Assembly (NCBI GenBank): GCA_965215535.1
Contig: OZ244063.1
Location: 868,001 to 932,000, forward strand
DNA length: 64,000 nt
Direction of reading: 5' to 3'
Origin: Bin94 sp965215535
GTDB lineage: Bacteria > Gemmatimonadota > Gemmatimonadetes > Longimicrobiales > Gaopeijiaceae
This document shows positions 8,381 through 17,393 of this stretch, piece after piece. The notes under the pieces are model-generated. The model made no database searches. It was not told the DNA's origin and saw nothing but the letters and a program-made list of their open reading frames with translations. The position numbers were made by a program, and so were the translations under genes. Each line of letters begins with the position of its first letter. The first letter of the stretch is position 1.

Positions 8381-9815
8381 GATCGTCGGGTTGGGCGCGT
8401 CCCATCAGACTGACTCCCGCCAGAACCGGGATGTGGACGATCAGCCCCAGAATTCCTTCATGCATCTTCAGGGGCCGAAGCTCGGGAAGGATAAAGAAGA
8501 AGATCGACACGGCGGCGCCGGCCAGCAATCCCGCCAGCACCCCCGCCGTCGTGGCCCGCCGCCAGTACATGGCCGCAATCAGCGCCGGCATGAACTGGCA
8601 GATGATTCCGTAGGAGGCCAGGAGGATATCGACCAGCGAGACCCCCTCGGCCAGGGCGAAGAGATAGGCGATCCCTCCCACCACGACCACCAGCACCTGC
8701 ATCAGGGTGCGCTGGGCCCCATCCGAGAGGCTGAGGAAGGGGTGAACGCCATCTTCGACCGCAACCGAGGCGGCTCCATGCAGGAGTGCGTCGCCCGTGG
8801 ACATCGAGGCCGAGAGGGCGCCGGCGCAGAAGAGCCCCACCACCAGCGCGGGCAGCTCGGAGCGCAGAATCAGGAAGGGCAGAATGAAGTCCGCCTGATC
8901 GGGCGCTTCGGGGAAGAGAACGCCGGCGAATCCGATCAGAAAGACGGGAATCAGGAAGAGCTGAAAGGTGGGAAAGAGAATGACGGTGCGACGCATGGTG
9001 GTGTCGTCGCGGGCCGCGAAGGCCTTCATGAAGAGGTGCGGCCACATCGTGAGCCCGATCGCGCTCACCAGAATTGCGGTCGAGTACTCGCCCCAACTCC
9101 ACGGCTGCCCATCGGCGGCGAGCCCCGGCAGAGTCAGAAGTTCGGGACGCTCGGCGAGGATCCGCTCGAACATGGGCCCGATCCCGCCATAGAGCGCATG
9201 TGGCAGATAGATTCCCAGCGCCCAGGCGATCGTGACCATGAAGATGCCCTGAAAGGTGTTGGTCCAGCCGACGGCCGCGACGCCGCTCCTTAGCACATAG
9301 ATCATGACAATTCCATAGGCGAGGGCTGCCCCGAACCAGAGCGGGATTGCGCCATCGGTCACCGCCTCGATCACGATGCCCGCGCCGCGCATCTGAATCG
9401 TCACATAGGGAATGAAGGCCGCGATCGTCAGCGCAGCCATCAGCAGCGAGAGCCAGCGCGAGGGGAAGCGCCCGGTCAAAAGCTGTGCCTGCGTCACGAA
9501 TCCATGCCGCCGCCCGAGCGCCGCCGCCCGCGGCCCCATGGCATACCAGGGGGCCATGCCCAGCGCCGCATAGGAGAGGATGTAGAAGGCAGCGGCGCCC
9601 CGCGAATAGGCCCAGCCGGGTCCGCCGAGGAAGGCGAAGGCCGAAAAGACGGTCGCGCCGGCAATGAAGTACATCACGACAAGCCCGAAGCCGCGGTCGC
9701 CGGCCACATAGCCCTGCACGCTCCGCGAAGCGCGCCGCCCCGCCGCCAAACCGATCCCGAGGGTTGTCGCAAGGTAGGCGAGGATGATGCCGGCGATGAG
9801 GGTTGAGCGATCCAT
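8352..9815 (-). CDS. sodium:solute symporter (SSF) family permease
   Basis: 487-aa integral membrane protein with about 13 hydrophobic segments. The start MDRSTLIAGIILAYLATTLGIGLAAGRRASRSVQGYVAGDRG is typical of SSF transporters, as is the glycine-rich FLGGPGWAYSRGAAAFYILSYA segment and the later GALSASMSTGDALLHGAASV stretch that contributes to the sodium site. An upstream 17-codon extension (to 9866) is unlikely. It follows a DUF3311-like gene on the same strand, a pairing common for SSF permeases of carboxylates or pantothenate-like solutes. The substrate cannot be assigned here. Confidence 0.88.
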   Translation of the reverse strand: MDRSTLIAGIILAYLATTLGIGLAAGRRASRSVQGYVAGDRGFGLVVMYFIAGATVFSAFAFLGGPGWAYSRGAAAFYILSYAALGMAPWYAMGPRAAALGRRHGFVTQAQLLTGRFPSRWLSLLMAALTIAAFIPYVTIQMRGAGIVIEAVTDGAIPLWFGAALAYGIVMIYVLRSGVAAVGWTNTFQGIFMVTIAWALGIYLPHALYGGIGPMFERILAERPELLTLPGLAADGQPWSWGEYSTAILVSAIGLTMWPHLFMKAFAARDDTTMRRTVILFPTFQLFLIPVFLIGFAGVLFPEAPDQADFILPFLILRSELPALVVGLFCAGALSASMSTGDALLHGAASVAVEDGVHPFLSLSDGAQRTLMQVLVVVVGGIAYLFALAEGVSLVDILLASYGIICQFMPALIAAMYWRRATTAGVLAGLLAGAAVSIFFFILPELRPLKMHEGILGLIVHIPVLAGVSLMGRAQPDDHVDAYTRIR

Positions 9816-9971
9816 CAGCGCGGATCCGGAACTGGCCACAGTCCCCGGAAAACGCCGGGCGTGCACCGAGAGTGGCGAATCGATCGCATGGCCCCGGCCA
9901 TGAGGACAGGGAGAAATCCGGAGCGCAGCAGTCCGGGGCGGATGCAGCGCCGCGCGAATGCCGTGCGATTA

Positions 9972-10184
9972 CTACCCATGGAGCGCTCGCCGGCGCGCCG
10001 CATCGAGGCGCCAGAGGACGATGAGGCTGCCCAGGACCCAGGCCGCGCACCAGGCCATCGGCAGAGGAAGGCCGAGCACTAGGGGCAGCGGATTGCGAAC
10101 GAGTGTCTGCACTGGCCAGGTCACGGCCAGGGCAAAGGCGATGTGGTAGCTCCAGGCCAGGCGGCGCCAGGTGACGAGGGACAT
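9972..10184 (-). CDS. DUF3311-like small membrane protein, symporter partner
   Basis: 70-aa protein with two transmembrane helices (about 13-24 and 39-60), with PLP in the LPLPMAWCAAW segment between them, and a basic C-terminus (DAARRRALHG). Size, topology and position immediately upstream of an SSF symporter match the DUF3311 family, whose members usually sit before such permeases and may be accessory subunits. The ATG at 10184 was chosen over longer in-frame starts because the upstream residues are low-complexity Arg/Ala/Gly. The family assignment is from pattern and context only. Confidence 0.6.
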   Translation of the reverse strand: MSLVTWRRLAWSYHIAFALAVTWPVQTLVRNPLPLVLGLPLPMAWCAAWVLGSLIVLWRLDAARRRALHG

Positions 10185-10465
10185 GAGGCGGGGGGGCAGG
10201 AGGGGGTGGAATGATCGGACGGCGACAGCGGGCCGAGCTCTGCCGACCGGAGAGAGGATGCGCCTTGCGGGCGGTTGCGGCAAGAGCTGACCTGCCCGCC
10301 CCGCGACCGCGACCGCAACCCGCCCAGGGGGCCAGCCGGAATCTCGCACCGCTCCTGCCCTGCGACTCCCCTTGCGCAGCGCACCCGGCCATAGTTGATT
10401 TTGTCCGGTTGCAATCCCCATTCCTCGAACCGCCCGGCACCGGCAGGCCCGGGCCCGGAGATTCC

Positions 10466-11866
10466 ATGAACCGCCTCTCCAACTCTTCCACACTCTCCCG
10501 CCATCTCCGCACTGCGACGGTCGCCCTCCTTGGCTTCGGCCTCCTTGCGGCGGCGCCCCACACGCTCCTGGGCCAGTCGATGGACGACACCGGCTTCGTC
10601 CTCAACACCTTTTCGTTCCTGATCTGGGGTGCGCTCGTCATGTGGATGTGCGCCGGCTTCACCATGCTGGAATCGGGATCGGTGCGCTCCAAGAATGCAT
10701 CGATGATCTGCCTGAAGAACATCGGGGTCTATGCAATCGGCGGCCTCGCCTATTACACCATCGGCTACGGGCTGATGTACACCGACGTGAGCGGCTTCAT
10801 CGGCAGCCTGGACCTCTTCTATGGTCCCTCGGCCGATGAGATCGCGCTCCTGGATGGCGATGAAATGGCGGCGGCGGCCGTGATCGAAAATGGCTACGCC
10901 GTGACCTCCGACTGGTTCTTCCAGATGGTCTTCGTGGCCACCACTGCCTCGATCATCTCGGGGGCGCTGGCCGAGCGGGTCAACCTCTGGGCCTTCTTCG
11001 GCTTTACCGCGATCCTCACCGCCTTCATCTATCCGGTGGTGGGCGCCTGGACCTGGGGCGGCGGCTGGCTCAGCGAGATGGGATTCCAGGACTTTGCGGG
11101 CTCCACGATCGTTCACTCGACGGGGGGCTGGGCCGCGCTCGCCGGCATGCTCGTGGTGGGGCCGCGCTGGGGCAAGTTCCGCAAGGATGGCAGCGTCAAG
11201 TCCACCCCGCCCTCCAACATTCCGGGCGTTACCCTGGGGGTCTTCATCCTCTGGCTCGGCTGGTTCGGCTTCAATGGCGGCTCGGTTCTGGCGCTCGACA
11301 GCGCAGCCAATGCGGTTCTGATGAGCAATGTGCTTGTCAACACCAATCTGGCGGCGGCGGCCGGCGTGATGACCGCCATCCTCGTCTCGAAGCCGATCCT
11401 GGGTCGCATGGACCTCTTTGCCGGGCTCAATGGAGCGATCTCGGGGCTGGTCGCCATTACCGCCGGACCCGATATCACCGATGCGCGCTTTGCGATCCTG
11501 ATCGGAGCCGTCGGCGCGCTGATCTGCACCCTGGGGCTGAAGATGCTCGAGAAGATGCGGATCGACGATGTGGTCGGCGCCGTGCCCGCGCACCTGCTCG
11601 CGGGAATCTGGGGCACCCTGGCTGTCAGCATTGCGGCGGGCGGCAATCTGATGACGCAGTTGATCGGGGTTGTGAGTGTCGGAGCCTTTGTCTTCACCAT
11701 CTCCTTCATCCTCTGGAAGGTTCTGGATCTGACGATCGGCGCCCGCGTCTCGCGCACGGTCGAGCAGATCGGCCAGGACGCGGCCGAGCTGGGCATCGAC
11801 GCCTATCCGGAATTCGTGCTCATGGTCGATCCCGATGACGACAACGACTACCGCGACCTCGATTGA
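10466..11866 (+). CDS. amt: ammonium transporter (Amt family)
   Basis: Ammonium channel of the inner membrane; 466 aa. A signal-like N-terminus ending at LLGQS precedes the first pore helices (DDTGFVLNTFSFLIWGALVMWMCAGFTMLESG). The pore histidines are visible in STIVHSTGGWAALAG and VPAHLLAGIWGTL, matching the twin-His of AmtB. GGAG five bases before ATG 10466 is a good ribosome-binding site. The C-terminal tail (AYPEFVLMVDPDDDNDYRDLD) is acidic. No glnK/PII gene lies beside it in this window, so regulation by PII would have to be in trans. Confidence 0.93.
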   Translation: MNRLSNSSTLSRHLRTATVALLGFGLLAAAPHTLLGQSMDDTGFVLNTFSFLIWGALVMWMCAGFTMLESGSVRSKNASMICLKNIGVYAIGGLAYYTIGYGLMYTDVSGFIGSLDLFYGPSADEIALLDGDEMAAAAVIENGYAVTSDWFFQMVFVATTASIISGALAERVNLWAFFGFTAILTAFIYPVVGAWTWGGGWLSEMGFQDFAGSTIVHSTGGWAALAGMLVVGPRWGKFRKDGSVKSTPPSNIPGVTLGVFILWLGWFGFNGGSVLALDSAANAVLMSNVLVNTNLAAAAGVMTAILVSKPILGRMDLFAGLNGAISGLVAITAGPDITDARFAILIGAVGALICTLGLKMLEKMRIDDVVGAVPAHLLAGIWGTLAVSIAAGGNLMTQLIGVVSVGAFVFTISFILWKVLDLTIGARVSRTVEQIGQDAAELGIDAYPEFVLMVDPDDDNDYRDLD

Positions 11867-11995
11867 GCGACCACATGCCCGACGGCCCTGCGTTCATGAA
11901 TAACCACGACAAGCGCGCACGCGGTGGCGCATGGCTGCCGATCCCGATGTGCGTCCGGCGCTTTCCGCAGGATTCAGCATGATCTGCGGGCCATA

Positions 11996-13507
11996 ATGCA
12001 GGTGCAGGGCGACGCGAATGTGGACCGGGGCCCCGACGGCTCCCTGGCGATCCGCAGCGGCTCCGGTCCCTTCGCCGACTATGCCCTTCAGGCGAGGTTT
12101 CACGACGAAATCTTCCTGGAAGACGGCAGGCCGCGCGAGGCGTGTCTGGGGCTGGTCGATACCCTTGCGAAGGCCTCTTCCGCAGAGCTGGCAAAGCTGC
12201 AGGAGGGGGTGGCGCGCCGCTTTGTGCACGAAGGGATCACCTTCACCGTCCTCGGCGCAACGAAGATGTCGGAGCACATCATTCCCATCGACTGTGTTCC
12301 GCGCATTCTCACCGTTGCCGAGTGGGAGCGGATCGACCGGGGGCTGCGACAGCGTCTGACTGCGCTGAATCTCTTTTTGCGCGACATCTACCACGAGGGA
12401 AAATCGCTGCGCGATGGCATAGTGCCCCCGGAGCTGGTTCTGGGAGGCCCGCAGTACCGGGTCGAGATGCGCGGCATGAAGGTTCCGCACGACATCTACG
12501 TATCGGTCTGCGGCACCGACATTGTGCGCACGCACGACGGATTTGCGGTTCTGGAGGACAATCTGCGCGTGCCGTCGGGCGTATCGTACATGCTGGCCTG
12601 CCGGTCGGCGATCAAGAAGACCTTTCCGGAGCTCTACAGGCGGCAGGGGGTGCGCGAGATCTCGCAGTACCCCGAGCGGCTCTACCGGACGCTGGCCTCG
12701 CTGTCCGCCCGCGAAAGCGAGCCCCGGGTGGTGGTGCTGACCCCCGGCCACTACAACTCCGCCTACTACGAACATGCATTCCTGGCCGGCGAAATGGGCG
12801 CCGAACTCGTAGAGGGGCGCGATCTGGTGGTTCACGACGCCGTGGTCTATGCGCGCACGGCCCTGGGGCTCCGGCGGATCGATGTGATCTATCGCCGCGT
12901 CGACGACGACTTTCTCGATCCGGTCACCTTCCGCGAGGATTCGGTGCTGGGGGTGCCCGGTCTCTTCAATGCCTACCGGGCCGGCAATGTGGTGATCGCC
13001 AATGCGCCGGGAACGGGGGTGGCCGACGACAAGGCGGTCTACTCCTATGTGCCGCAGTTGATCCGCTACTTCCTCGACGAAGAGCCGATCCTTGCCAATG
13101 TTCAGACCTGGCGTTGTCGCGAGAAGGAAGGGCTGGACTACACCCTGGCCAATCTGGAGACGCTGGTGGTGAAGGAGGTGGGGGGATCGGGGGGCTACGG
13201 AATGCTGGTGGGGCCGCACAGCACAGCCGCCGAACGCGAGAGCTATGCCGCCAGAGTGCGGGCCAACCCCGACAACTTCATTGCGCAGCCCACCCTCGAT
13301 ATTTCGCGCTCGGGGTGCTTTGTGGACGGCCGCCTCGAGCCCCGCCATGTGGATGTGCGCCCCTTTGTGCTCGCCGGGCAGGACGGAATCTGGATCGCGC
13401 CGGGCGGACTCTGCCGGGTTGCGCTGCGCAAGGGGAGCCTTGTGGTGAACTCCAGCCAGGGAGGGGGCTGCAAGGATCTGTGGATTCTGCGTGGCCTGGA
13501 GGACTGA
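11996..13507 (+). CDS. circularly permuted ATP-grasp type 2 protein
   Basis: 503-aa protein of the circularly permuted ATP-grasp (DUF404/DUF407) family, predicted to ligate amino acids or peptides with ATP. Diagnostic stretches include GITFTVLGATKMSEHIIPIDCVPRIL, HDGFAVLEDNLRVPSGVSYML, DVIYRRVDDDFLDP, GTGVADDKAVYSYVP and VVKEVGGSGGYGMLVGP. The last is the glycine-rich nucleotide loop. The ATG at 11996 is the first that leaves the usual short N-terminus. It heads a co-oriented set with an alpha-E protein and a transglutaminase-like protein, the standard cluster for this family. The substrate is unknown. Confidence 0.88.
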   Translation: MQVQGDANVDRGPDGSLAIRSGSGPFADYALQARFHDEIFLEDGRPREACLGLVDTLAKASSAELAKLQEGVARRFVHEGITFTVLGATKMSEHIIPIDCVPRILTVAEWERIDRGLRQRLTALNLFLRDIYHEGKSLRDGIVPPELVLGGPQYRVEMRGMKVPHDIYVSVCGTDIVRTHDGFAVLEDNLRVPSGVSYMLACRSAIKKTFPELYRRQGVREISQYPERLYRTLASLSARESEPRVVVLTPGHYNSAYYEHAFLAGEMGAELVEGRDLVVHDAVVYARTALGLRRIDVIYRRVDDDFLDPVTFREDSVLGVPGLFNAYRAGNVVIANAPGTGVADDKAVYSYVPQLIRYFLDEEPILANVQTWRCREKEGLDYTLANLETLVVKEVGGSGGYGMLVGPHSTAAERESYAARVRANPDNFIAQPTLDISRSGCFVDGRLEPRHVDVRPFVLAGQDGIWIAPGGLCRVALRKGSLVVNSSQGGGCKDLWILRGLED

Positions 13508-13687
13508 CCGTCATGCACGGACGCCGAACGGCATGCGAGCGGCGCGGCATCTGCGCCGGACTGCTGACCTCCGGGTTGTTCTTCACCCCGGTTGACGGGG
13601 AATCGGGGCTTTGGCGGACCCCCTCAGCCCAACGCTTCGCTGCCTGCGGTACAGGCCCGGCGCCGTCCGGGGACGGCTGAGGATCCG

Positions 13688-14671
13688 ATGCTGGCACGAG
13701 CCGCCGCCGACTTCTACTGGACCGGACGCAACCTGGAGCGCGCCGAACACACGGCCCGCCTCCTGGAGTACCAGCTTACGCGCCTGGTCGACACCCCGGT
13801 CGAGGAGCTCGCGCATGGATGGCGGGTGATCTATGCGTCGCTGGGACACAGCGTCCCCGAGATCCCCGCCGACGCCGACGAGGCCGAGAGCTTTCTGATC
13901 GCCGACGCCTACACCCTGGCGGGGCACCTGGTGGAGAACGATACCAACCCCGGTTCGATTCTCTCGTGCTGGTCAATGGCGCGGGAGAATGCGCGGCAAC
14001 TGCGGCCCTGGCTGCCGCTGGGGGTGTGGACCTCGCTCAATCGCGGCTTTCTTTGGATTCGCGAAGCCGATTTTGCGGCGGCCTGGCGCGAGAGTCCGGC
14101 CGAGCTGATTCTGGAGGCAATCGACCGGCTGCGGCTTCTGGCCGGCGTGGTGAATGGCCGCATGCCCCGCGACGACGCCTGGCGCTTTCTGCAACTGGGC
14201 CGCTTCGTGGAGCGATTGCAGAGCCAGACGGTTCTGCTGGACAGGTGGACCCGGGTGGGGCGCGCAGCCGATGCGCCGGTGCGGTTGCCGTGGTCGGATC
14301 TTCTGCGCATTTCGCGGGCCTATGCCCTCTATCGGCGCCGGCGGGCCGTTCTCAGACGACGGGAATCGCCCCTGACCTTCCTGGTGCGCAATCCCGAACT
14401 GCCCTATTCGCTGCGCTTTGCCGTCCACCGGATCCGGACGCTTCTGGGGGGAATCGACCCGCGCGGAGCGCGCTATCCCGTGGTGGCTCCACAGCGGATG
14501 GCGATCCGGCTGGGAGCTGCGGTCGAGATGGATTCCGTCTCCGAATCCGCAGGCGAAGATGATGTGGGGACCGATTCCTTCGCAGCCCTTCACCGCGACA
14601 GCAGGACGCTGCACGAGCTGATTATGGCCGCCTATGTGCGCTACCCCGTCGAGGAGGGACTGCCCACATGA
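13688..14671 (+). CDS. alpha-E domain protein (DUF403)
   Basis: 327-aa helical protein beginning MLARAAADFYWTGRNLERAEHTARLLEYQL, the signature start of the alpha-E family, with further conserved blocks NPGSILSCWSMARENARQLR and DAWRFLQLGRFVERLQSQTVLLD. It follows the permuted ATP-grasp protein after 180 bp with no other gene between. Its ATGA stop/start overlap with the transglutaminase gene indicates co-translation. In the known cluster it is thought to assist the ligase; its own chemistry is not established. Confidence 0.88.
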   Translation: MLARAAADFYWTGRNLERAEHTARLLEYQLTRLVDTPVEELAHGWRVIYASLGHSVPEIPADADEAESFLIADAYTLAGHLVENDTNPGSILSCWSMARENARQLRPWLPLGVWTSLNRGFLWIREADFAAAWRESPAELILEAIDRLRLLAGVVNGRMPRDDAWRFLQLGRFVERLQSQTVLLDRWTRVGRAADAPVRLPWSDLLRISRAYALYRRRRAVLRRRESPLTFLVRNPELPYSLRFAVHRIRTLLGGIDPRGARYPVVAPQRMAIRLGAAVEMDSVSESAGEDDVGTDSFAALHRDSRTLHELIMAAYVRYPVEEGLPT

Positions 14672-15522
14672 GCTACCGCTACAGGATCGACCACACCCTT
14701 TCTTTCCTCTACGACGCGCCGGTCCGGGAATCGATCATGAAGCTTTTTGTGACCCCCGGCCGCACCCTGAACCAGGCGCTGCACGAACTCAAGATCGAAA
14801 CCACGCCCGCCGGACCGGTCTTCGAGTTCGACGACCCCTTTGGCAATCGCGGACACTTCTTCGACCGCCATGCGTCGCACCAGAGCCTGGAAATTCGCAT
14901 TCGGTCGCGTGTGGAGATCACGCGCCCCGCTCCCCTTCCCCCCACTCCGCCGATCCGGCCCGACCGCGCCGGTCCCGACACCCCCGAGCGGCAGTTGATG
15001 TTGCTCCCCAGCAGATTCGCCCGCAGCTCGCCGGCGCTGGAAGATTTTATCGCCCGACAGGGGATCGAGCGCCCTCCAAACGATGGAATTGTCGATGGCG
15101 TACGCGAACTTTGCGCTACCCTGGCCCGGGTTTTCGTCTATGCGCCCGGCACTACGGACGCCCGCTCGCCGATCGAGCATATCCTGGAAACCGGTCGCGG
15201 CGTTTGTCAGGACTACGCCCATGTCATGATTGCGATCGCGCGGCAATGGCGGCTCCCGGCCCGGTATGTCTCCGGCTACCTTGGCGCGCGGGAGGACGAC
15301 CCCGAAGATGGACAGAGTCATGCCTGGGTCGAGATCTGGATTCCCGGCTTCGGCTGGCACGGCTTCGATCCGGCCAACAACTGCGAGTGCGACGAGCGCC
15401 ATATCCGGGTCGCTGTCGGGCGCGACTATCTTGATGTTCCCCCGGTTCGCGGCACATTTCGCGGAGACGCGACCTCCGACCTCAGCGCCGAGGTGCAGGT
15501 GATTCCGGACCCGGACAGGTAG
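14668..15522 (+). CDS. transglutaminase-like cysteine protease with bacterial N-terminal region
   Basis: 284 aa, starting MSYRYRIDHTLSFLYDAPVRESIMK, the bacterial transglutaminase-like N-terminal domain (beta-rich, to about 150), then a transglutaminase core. The catalytic triad is visible: Cys180 in GVCQDYAHVM, His218 in QSHAWVEIW and Asp234 in HGFDPANN. Family members act as peptidases or amidotransferases rather than true crosslinkers. No signal peptide is seen, so it is probably cytosolic. It is the third gene of the ATP-grasp/alpha-E operon and probably trims or transfers the ligase product. Confidence 0.9.
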   Translation: MSYRYRIDHTLSFLYDAPVRESIMKLFVTPGRTLNQALHELKIETTPAGPVFEFDDPFGNRGHFFDRHASHQSLEIRIRSRVEITRPAPLPPTPPIRPDRAGPDTPERQLMLLPSRFARSSPALEDFIARQGIERPPNDGIVDGVRELCATLARVFVYAPGTTDARSPIEHILETGRGVCQDYAHVMIAIARQWRLPARYVSGYLGAREDDPEDGQSHAWVEIWIPGFGWHGFDPANNCECDERHIRVAVGRDYLDVPPVRGTFRGDATSDLSAEVQVIPDPDR

Positions 15523-15608
15523 CCCCTTGGCCCTCTCGTTATCTTGTTGTCTGTTTCGTCATCCACACTTCACACACTTCCGAACCCCGCAACGAGGCCT
15601 CCCACTCA

Positions 15609-16334
15609 ATGTCACTCCCCCGCTTCATCTCTTCGCTCTCTGCAACGCTGACGGCACTTGCCGCCGTACTCGCTCTCTCGCTCTCTTCGACGCCCGCCCG
15701 GGCACAATCGGTCTCGGTCGGCGCAGATGTGGTCAGCCGCTATGTCTGGCGCGGCGTCGATTTTGGCGAATCGCTCTCGATTCAGCCCGCGCTCAGCTTC
15801 GGCTACAGCGGCTTCGAGATCGGCGCCTGGGGTTCGTACTCGGTTTCAGCCGATGGAGCCGACGCCAATGAAAACGACCTCTGGGCCAGCCTCACCCTTG
15901 CAGGTCCGAGCGGGTCTTCGGTCACGGCCACCGTCACCGATTACTACTTCCCGGGGCCCGGCGCGACGGGCTTCTCCTACTCGGACGCCCACACCCTCGA
16001 GGTGGCGCTCTCCGTGACCGGCCCCGAAGCTCTGCCGGTCACGCTCTATGGAGGCATGCTGGTCAGAAACGACCCCGACGACTCGATCTACCTGGAGGCC
16101 AGCGTGCCGATTACCCTGATCGGCGACGCCGATGTGGGGCTTGTGGCGGGAATGGTGACCGGCACCAGCGATTTCTACGGCACCGACGGCGCAAGTGTCG
16201 TGAATCTGGGGATCAACGCCAGTCGCGACCTCGAGATCAGCGACTCCTTCGCCATCCCCCTCAGCGCGGCCTGGATCTACAACCCCGAGCAGGACCGCGC
16301 CTATCTGGTGATGGGAATGAGCCTGTCGCCGTAA
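15609..16334 (+). CDS. TorF-like putative outer-membrane porin
   Basis: 241 aa with a clear signal peptide (cleavage after TPARA) and a mature protein of alternating polar/apolar beta strands ending in MGMSLSP. The segment VGADVVSRYVWRGVDFGESLSIQPALSF is typical of the TorF-type putative porin family (VSxYxWRG motif). It sits 86 bp after the transglutaminase gene and is expected to form a small outer-membrane barrel. The substrate is unknown. Its proximity to the ammonium transporter is suggestive only. Confidence 0.65.
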   Translation: MSLPRFISSLSATLTALAAVLALSLSSTPARAQSVSVGADVVSRYVWRGVDFGESLSIQPALSFGYSGFEIGAWGSYSVSADGADANENDLWASLTLAGPSGSSVTATVTDYYFPGPGATGFSYSDAHTLEVALSVTGPEALPVTLYGGMLVRNDPDDSIYLEASVPITLIGDADVGLVAGMVTGTSDFYGTDGASVVNLGINASRDLEISDSFAIPLSAAWIYNPEQDRAYLVMGMSLSP

Positions 16335-16341
16335 GGGAAGG

Positions 16342-16384
16342 ATCGGGGCGCCCTGATTCGAACCGGGGACCTCCTGCTCCCAAA
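16342..16384 (-). repeat. attachment-site copy: 3' half of tRNA-Pro
   Basis: 43 bp identical to 19735-19777 except at 16354 (t here, g in the tRNA). It covers the anticodon to the discriminator base of tRNA-Pro but lacks the 5' half, so it is not a functional tRNA. It marks the left end of the island. Confidence 0.85.
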
Positions 16385-16776
16385 TCCCCCAAACGCGCCG
16401 CGAAATCACGGCAAGAAATCACTGTACGTCCAACTGGGACTGCACGATCTGCGTTTCTTGCCGTCAGAGAGCGTCAGGGTCTGTCGGACCGAAAAGGCTG
16501 GAATCCGCTGAAGAGCGAACCGAGTCGCCGCCGACCCGGTTCTCCGCCAGCATTCCGGTCGAGCCGGACCGGGCCGGATTCGCGGTAGCCCGGATCATGG
16601 ACGCGTTAATCGTCGAACTCACCCGTTCACCGAGCTCCAACGCCCGCGTAACCCTCGATCTCGAAGGACGCGCCGGGGACAACGGCTATCCGAGCGATGG
16701 CGTCGAAGTTGTGAAGGCCAACGCCCGCGACCTCAAGATCAACGAGAATACCTATGGTTTCGAGGTCGAATCATGA
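16385..16776 (+). pseudogene. C-terminal fragment of a DUF499-like ATPase
   Basis: An open frame running without a start from the attachment site to TGA 16774-16776. The last ~80 residues include FSASIPVEPDRAG, ALIVELTR, RVTLDLEGRAGDNGYPSDGVE, VVKANARDLKI and GFEVES. This pattern (VxxDPxR ... TLxIE ... VVxxNxxxLK ... GFE) resembles the C-terminus of large DUF499-type AAA ATPases found in anti-phage islands, from family knowledge. The N-terminal ~1000 residues are absent, cut off at the island boundary. It lies 24 bp before the glycine-rich gene on the same strand, so the three-gene operon was probably once downstream of a full ATPase gene. Family assignment is moderate. Confidence 0.5.
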
Positions 16777-16799
16777 ACATGCGCCAGAGGAGATGCTGA

Positions 16800-17393
16800 A
16801 TGTCGGAAATGGGATTCGTCCGGTTGGCCGAGTCGGGGCTCTTCGAATGGCGCTGGACTTCCAGGCATGGGCTCCTGGTGATTCGCGGCGCCGCAGGCGG
16901 CGGTGGCGGTGGAGGCGGCGGCTTCTGCCTCGAAGGATTGAATCTCTACGGAGCAGGTGGCGGCGGCGGTGGCGGTGGCGGCGGCCAAACCCAAGTCACG
17001 CACGACCGAATGACCTATCGGGCGGCAGGTGGTGATGGTGGAGCTGGCGGTGGAGGCGGCGGAATTCGCGAGGGAAGGCCGGTCGCAGGCAAGTCAGGCA
17101 CAGGTTGCCAGCATGGCGATGGCGGTGGAGGTGGTTGCGGGGGGATCGTACCACCCTCGGACGATCGAATCGCATCGAATGGAGGCGACGGTGGCCGGGG
17201 GTTCCCGGGAGAGACGGTAATCGTCCATCTGGACGACCTCTCCATTGGCGATCAATTTGAGATCGGGATTGGAAGCGGTGGCGGCGGCGGTGCAGGTGGA
17301 GATGGATTCAAGGAAGGAACGGCAGGCATCGGCGGACCAGATGGGTGGGTGGTTTTCGTCCCACTGCTTGCGGGCGACAAGGAGGATGACTGA
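16800..17393 (+). CDS. glycine-rich protein of the tRNA-Pro island
   Basis: 197 aa, about 40 percent glycine. A short ordinary N-terminus (MSEMGFVRLAESGLFEWRWTSRHGLLVIRGAAGG) is followed by long glycine runs, spaced by short polar segments and a few Cys residues, then a non-repetitive segment (GETVIVHLDDLSIGDQFEIGIGSGG) and WVVFVPLLAGDKEDD at the end. The layout recalls glycine-rich domains of phage tail fibres and of proteins from mobile islands. No signal peptide is seen. GAGGAG at 16785-16790 serves ATG 16800. Its TGA overlaps the next ATG (TGATG), so it is coupled to the following gene. Function unknown. Confidence 0.7.
   Translation: MSEMGFVRLAESGLFEWRWTSRHGLLVIRGAAGGGGGGGGGFCLEGLNLYGAGGGGGGGGGGQTQVTHDRMTYRAAGGDGGAGGGGGGIREGRPVAGKSGTGCQHGDGGGGGCGGIVPPSDDRIASNGGDGGRGFPGETVIVHLDDLSIGDQFEIGIGSGGGGGAGGDGFKEGTAGIGGPDGWVVFVPLLAGDKEDD

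Noticed and set aside
10380..10465. Possible sigma54 promoter before amt
   Set aside because: A TTGCA element is present, but the GG element ten bases upstream is missing, so the -24/-12 pattern fails.
16342..16384. Possible second tRNA-Pro gene
   Set aside because: Only the 3' half is present, with no acceptor partner strand or D arm, so it is an attachment-site copy.
16870..17330. Glycine-codon repeats as a possible CRISPR or tandem DNA repeat
   Set aside because: The ggtggcggc-like runs have no constant unit or spacer, and they encode an ordinary glycine-rich stretch in one frame of a coupled operon.
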